From assembly GCF_001483965.1 (NCBI RefSeq), contig NZ_CP010796.1:1240001-1304000 (forward strand): a stretch of 64,000 nucleotides of DNA, given 5' to 3'. This stretch comes from Carnobacterium sp. CP1. GTDB lineage: Bacteria; Bacillota; Bacilli; Lactobacillales; Carnobacteriaceae. The position numbers were made by a program, and so were the translations under genes. Below are positions 61,935 to 64,000 of the stretch, one piece after another. The notes under the pieces were generated by a model. That model was not told the origin of the DNA. It saw nothing but the letters and a program-made list of their open reading frames with translations, and did not search any database. Each line of letters begins with the position of its first letter. Positions within the stretch are counted from its first letter, which is position 1.

Positions 61935-64000
61935 AATGGTCGTTCCTTTTTTTCCGATGAATGATTTGATTTGCTGCTAATAAAAGAACACCTAAGGAAC
62001 TGGCGGCTATTCCAGCTTTCAATAGAGGCGTCTGATACGTTAGGACTATTTTTGATTTTCCCGCCTCTAAGGGAATCCCTACGAATCCTTCATTGACTCG
62101 CAAGGTTTCGATAGCCTTTCCATTCACTTCAGCTTGCCAGCCGCTCGTATAAGGAATGGTCGTTGTTAAGATACTAGCTTTTTCTTGCTCGATCGTCCCG
62201 CTAACTTTCTGATTGGTAAATGCCGTGATTTCTAAAGCTTGTTTCTGTTTCTGTCTTACTCTTTCTTGATAGTCCTGATTTAAGGGCAGAGCTAGCACAT
62301 TGATGTCAGAAACAGTGTAACTCCCTTCCCGATCAAACTGCAAACTTATCGTATCACTAGCCGCTGCCTCTGATTGATACCCTAAGTGAAACAGCATTTT
62401 GTCTCGCGGCATGTAGGCACTGAAACTTAATAGATCCGATTGGTAAATGCTTTTCCGCTGTTTCCCCATCTTCATCACAGCTGTATAATTGATGGGATCT
62501 CGCTTCCAACCCTGGCTTTTAACCGGTTCAAAATGCAATCCCTCTAAGTAAACATAAATGGCTGACTGTTCCATTTCATTTTTATTTTTTAGTTTAATCG
62601 TCAATTTTCCAGATGTACCATGGACTTTAATGGTTTGGTTTTCGATGGTTAGTTTGTTTTCATCTTCTGAAAAAATATCAATGGTTAATTTTTTCGATTC
62701 GGTTTCTTTATCAAATAAGCTTAACCCTTCCGTTTGTGCTTGTTTCTCATCCAATACGATACCGTAAGATAAGAAAGCTTCTTTTTCAACCGGGTTCATT
62801 TTTTCAAAGGTTGATTCAGGCAAGTAAACATCTTCCGCGTAAGCAAAAGGATACGCTAACGTTGTTTCAGCTACAATAAACGAACGCTCTTTTCCTGATT
62901 TTTTTTCCGTCACTTGATAACCATAAGGCAAGTATTTTTCGTTTTTTTCTTCTGTCACGATTGCTTGTACGTTCAAGAAATGGTTGATGATACTGCGGTC
63001 ATCAACACCATTTCGAATGGGTTGAATCAATTGAAATTGACCGCTTTCCAGTTTCCGAGCGAAATTTGCCACTTCGCCATTTGTAATAGACAAATAAGAG
63101 GATAATCCCATCCTATCCAATAAAACCAGCTGGTTTTTGACTTCTCTATCTTGAGACGTGACTCCTATCCGGTAAATTTCTTCTGCCTTTTGAGGTTGGA
63201 TCAGTTTTTCTGCACCCTCAAAAGTCTCTGTGTACAGTTTATCTACTGTACCGTAATCCAGTAAAGAAGATACTGTATTTTGTCCCCATGGATAGTAATA
63301 ATCCATAGCATTATAGGCTAAATTGCCCATTACTAAAGCAGTTAATAAAAAAGACAAGCCTTTTTTATCAATTGTTCCCAAAGTTCTATTTTGCTGTTTA
63401 ATATGGCCAATATAAAAAACGCCCCACATCAGCCAAGCAAAAAATACCGGAGCCACATAGGCAAAGCGGTAACCAGTAACCCATACCGAAGCTCCCGTAA
63501 TCAAACTAAAGAATATAAGTGAACCCGCCATAGCAGATAAGTCGCGCTTGGACAATTGAAATCGATAATTGTACAACTGTGCTGAGCCCCACGCAAGGAA
63601 AAAAGGCAAAACAAAAGTCCAACGATTGTATGGTCCAGAAAAACCATTCATCACTGATCCAAATGCAGGCAACAGCAACATAACACCAAAAATCAGCAGC
63701 ATGATCTTGATAAAACCATATCTTTTCTTATGCAAAAAAAGACACGGCAGCAACAATATCACGAAAGCTGAAAAGCCCATTGTGGACCATAAATAACTTC
63801 CAGGTATGAAAAGGTTGCGTATTAAAGCAATGTAATACTCTATCGGATACACTAGCAGCCCTTGGGCAAATTTGCTCGAAGCTTCTCTGGAAGACTGTAA
63901 AAAGCCTCCAACAACTGGAAAGAACAAAATACCCGACAACAATACTCCAATGATATAAGAATAGACAGCAGTCCAGATAAAGCCGACTATTTTGGTTATG
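61933..64000 (-). CDS. yfhO: YfhO-family membrane protein (partial)
   Basis: The frame is open from the stop at 61933 to the right edge; the 19 codons beyond a TTG at 63942 are membrane-like and uninterrupted, so the start is outside the window. The visible 689 residues have several helices (including GGFLQSSREASSKFAQG and GFSGPYNRWTFVLPFFLAWG), a large extracellular part (about residues 240-640) and a final helix with a KKRNDH tail. YfhO proteins are GT-C-like; in Gram-positives some glycosylate lipoteichoic acid. That activity here is by family only. Confidence 0.85.
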   Translation of the reverse strand, partial: ITKIVGFIWTAVYSYIIGVLLSGILFFPVVGGFLQSSREASSKFAQGLLVYPIEYYIALIRNLFIPGSYLWSTMGFSAFVILLLPCLFLHKKRYGFIKIMLLIFGVMLLLPAFGSVMNGFSGPYNRWTFVLPFFLAWGSAQLYNYRFQLSKRDLSAMAGSLIFFSLITGASVWVTGYRFAYVAPVFFAWLMWGVFYIGHIKQQNRTLGTIDKKGLSFLLTALVMGNLAYNAMDYYYPWGQNTVSSLLDYGTVDKLYTETFEGAEKLIQPQKAEEIYRIGVTSQDREVKNQLVLLDRMGLSSYLSITNGEVANFARKLESGQFQLIQPIRNGVDDRSIINHFLNVQAIVTEEKNEKYLPYGYQVTEKKSGKERSFIVAETTLAYPFAYAEDVYLPESTFEKMNPVEKEAFLSYGIVLDEKQAQTEGLSLFDKETESKKLTIDIFSEDENKLTIENQTIKVHGTSGKLTIKLKNKNEMEQSAIYVYLEGLHFEPVKSQGWKRDPINYTAVMKMGKQRKSIYQSDLLSFSAYMPRDKMLFHLGYQSEAAASDTISLQFDREGSYTVSDINVLALPLNQDYQERVRQKQKQALEITAFTNQKVSGTIEQEKASILTTTIPYTSGWQAEVNGKAIETLRVNEGFVGIPLEAGKSKIVLTYQTPLLKAGIAASSLGVLLLAANQIIHRKKRNDH

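Noticed and set aside
1-64000. CRISPR arrays, insertion sequences, integrases or prophage genes
   Set aside because: No regularly spaced repeats, transposase, integrase or phage structural protein was found on either strand.

Overview
The window is AT-rich, densely coded DNA from a low-GC Gram-positive bacterium. Three things point to Lactobacillales and most likely Carnobacteriaceae (a Carnobacterium-like organism): Enterococcus-type maltose-6'-phosphate genes, amino-acid and osmolyte transporters in which the binding protein is fused to the permease, and many TTG/GTG starts behind strong Shine-Dalgarno sequences. The taxon is an inference. No rRNA, CRISPR array, insertion sequence or prophage gene is visible. 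Genes run off both edges: an MglB-type sugar-binding lipoprotein on the left and a YfhO-type membrane protein on the right.

Layout. 1-7.5 kb: mglB (partial, with a cre site), a DUF368 undecaprenyl-phosphate translocase, an orphan OpuCC-like lipoprotein, a structured intergenic repeat, a TetR regulator with a palindromic operator before a fused ABC exporter, a YdhK lipoprotein and an MgtC protein. 7.7-15 kb: a YesM/YesN-type two-component system preceded by a cre site, then an amino-acid ABC transporter (binding protein-permease fusion plus ATPase) with an aminotransferase. 15-23.6 kb: tRNA-Leu(GAG), a beta-helix protein without a signal peptide, SprT, MprF, Tex and a phosphoesterase. 23.7-30 kb: an EgtU/OpuC-like importer, an ApaH/PrpE-like phosphatase and a MacA/MacB-like three-gene exporter. 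30-39 kb: a P1B ATPase with an unusual CPG motif, a TcyP-type cystine symporter, a Ca2+-type P2 ATPase, an alkyltransferase-like protein (Trp in place of the reactive Cys), and a guanine/hypoxanthine permease behind a guanine-class riboswitch. 39-44 kb: a DUF6884 protein, a noncoding cluster of DnaA-box-like sequences, a small unknown protein, glutathione reductase, a TRIC-like protein and two half-size chromate transporters.

44.3-51.5 kb is the most intriguing module. A promoter and a short folded leader ending in an intrinsic terminator precede a Pot-like ABC importer (permease, permease, ATPase, lipoprotein). Adenine deaminase and an MTA/SAH-type amidohydrolase follow. The binding protein aligns with PotD but lacks several polyamine-contacting residues, so a purine-related substrate is a reasonable hypothesis.

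51.6-54 kb holds a second MgtC protein, a GNAT acetyltransferase, a small lipoprotein and an unexplained multi-hairpin element. 54-62 kb is a complete maltose locus: malR, galM, pgmB and malP on one strand, with malT and mapP divergent. Identical 12-bp operators sit in both promoters. MalT imports maltose as maltose-6'-phosphate, MapP dephosphorylates it, MalP phosphorolyses maltose, and PgmB and GalM feed the products to glycolysis.
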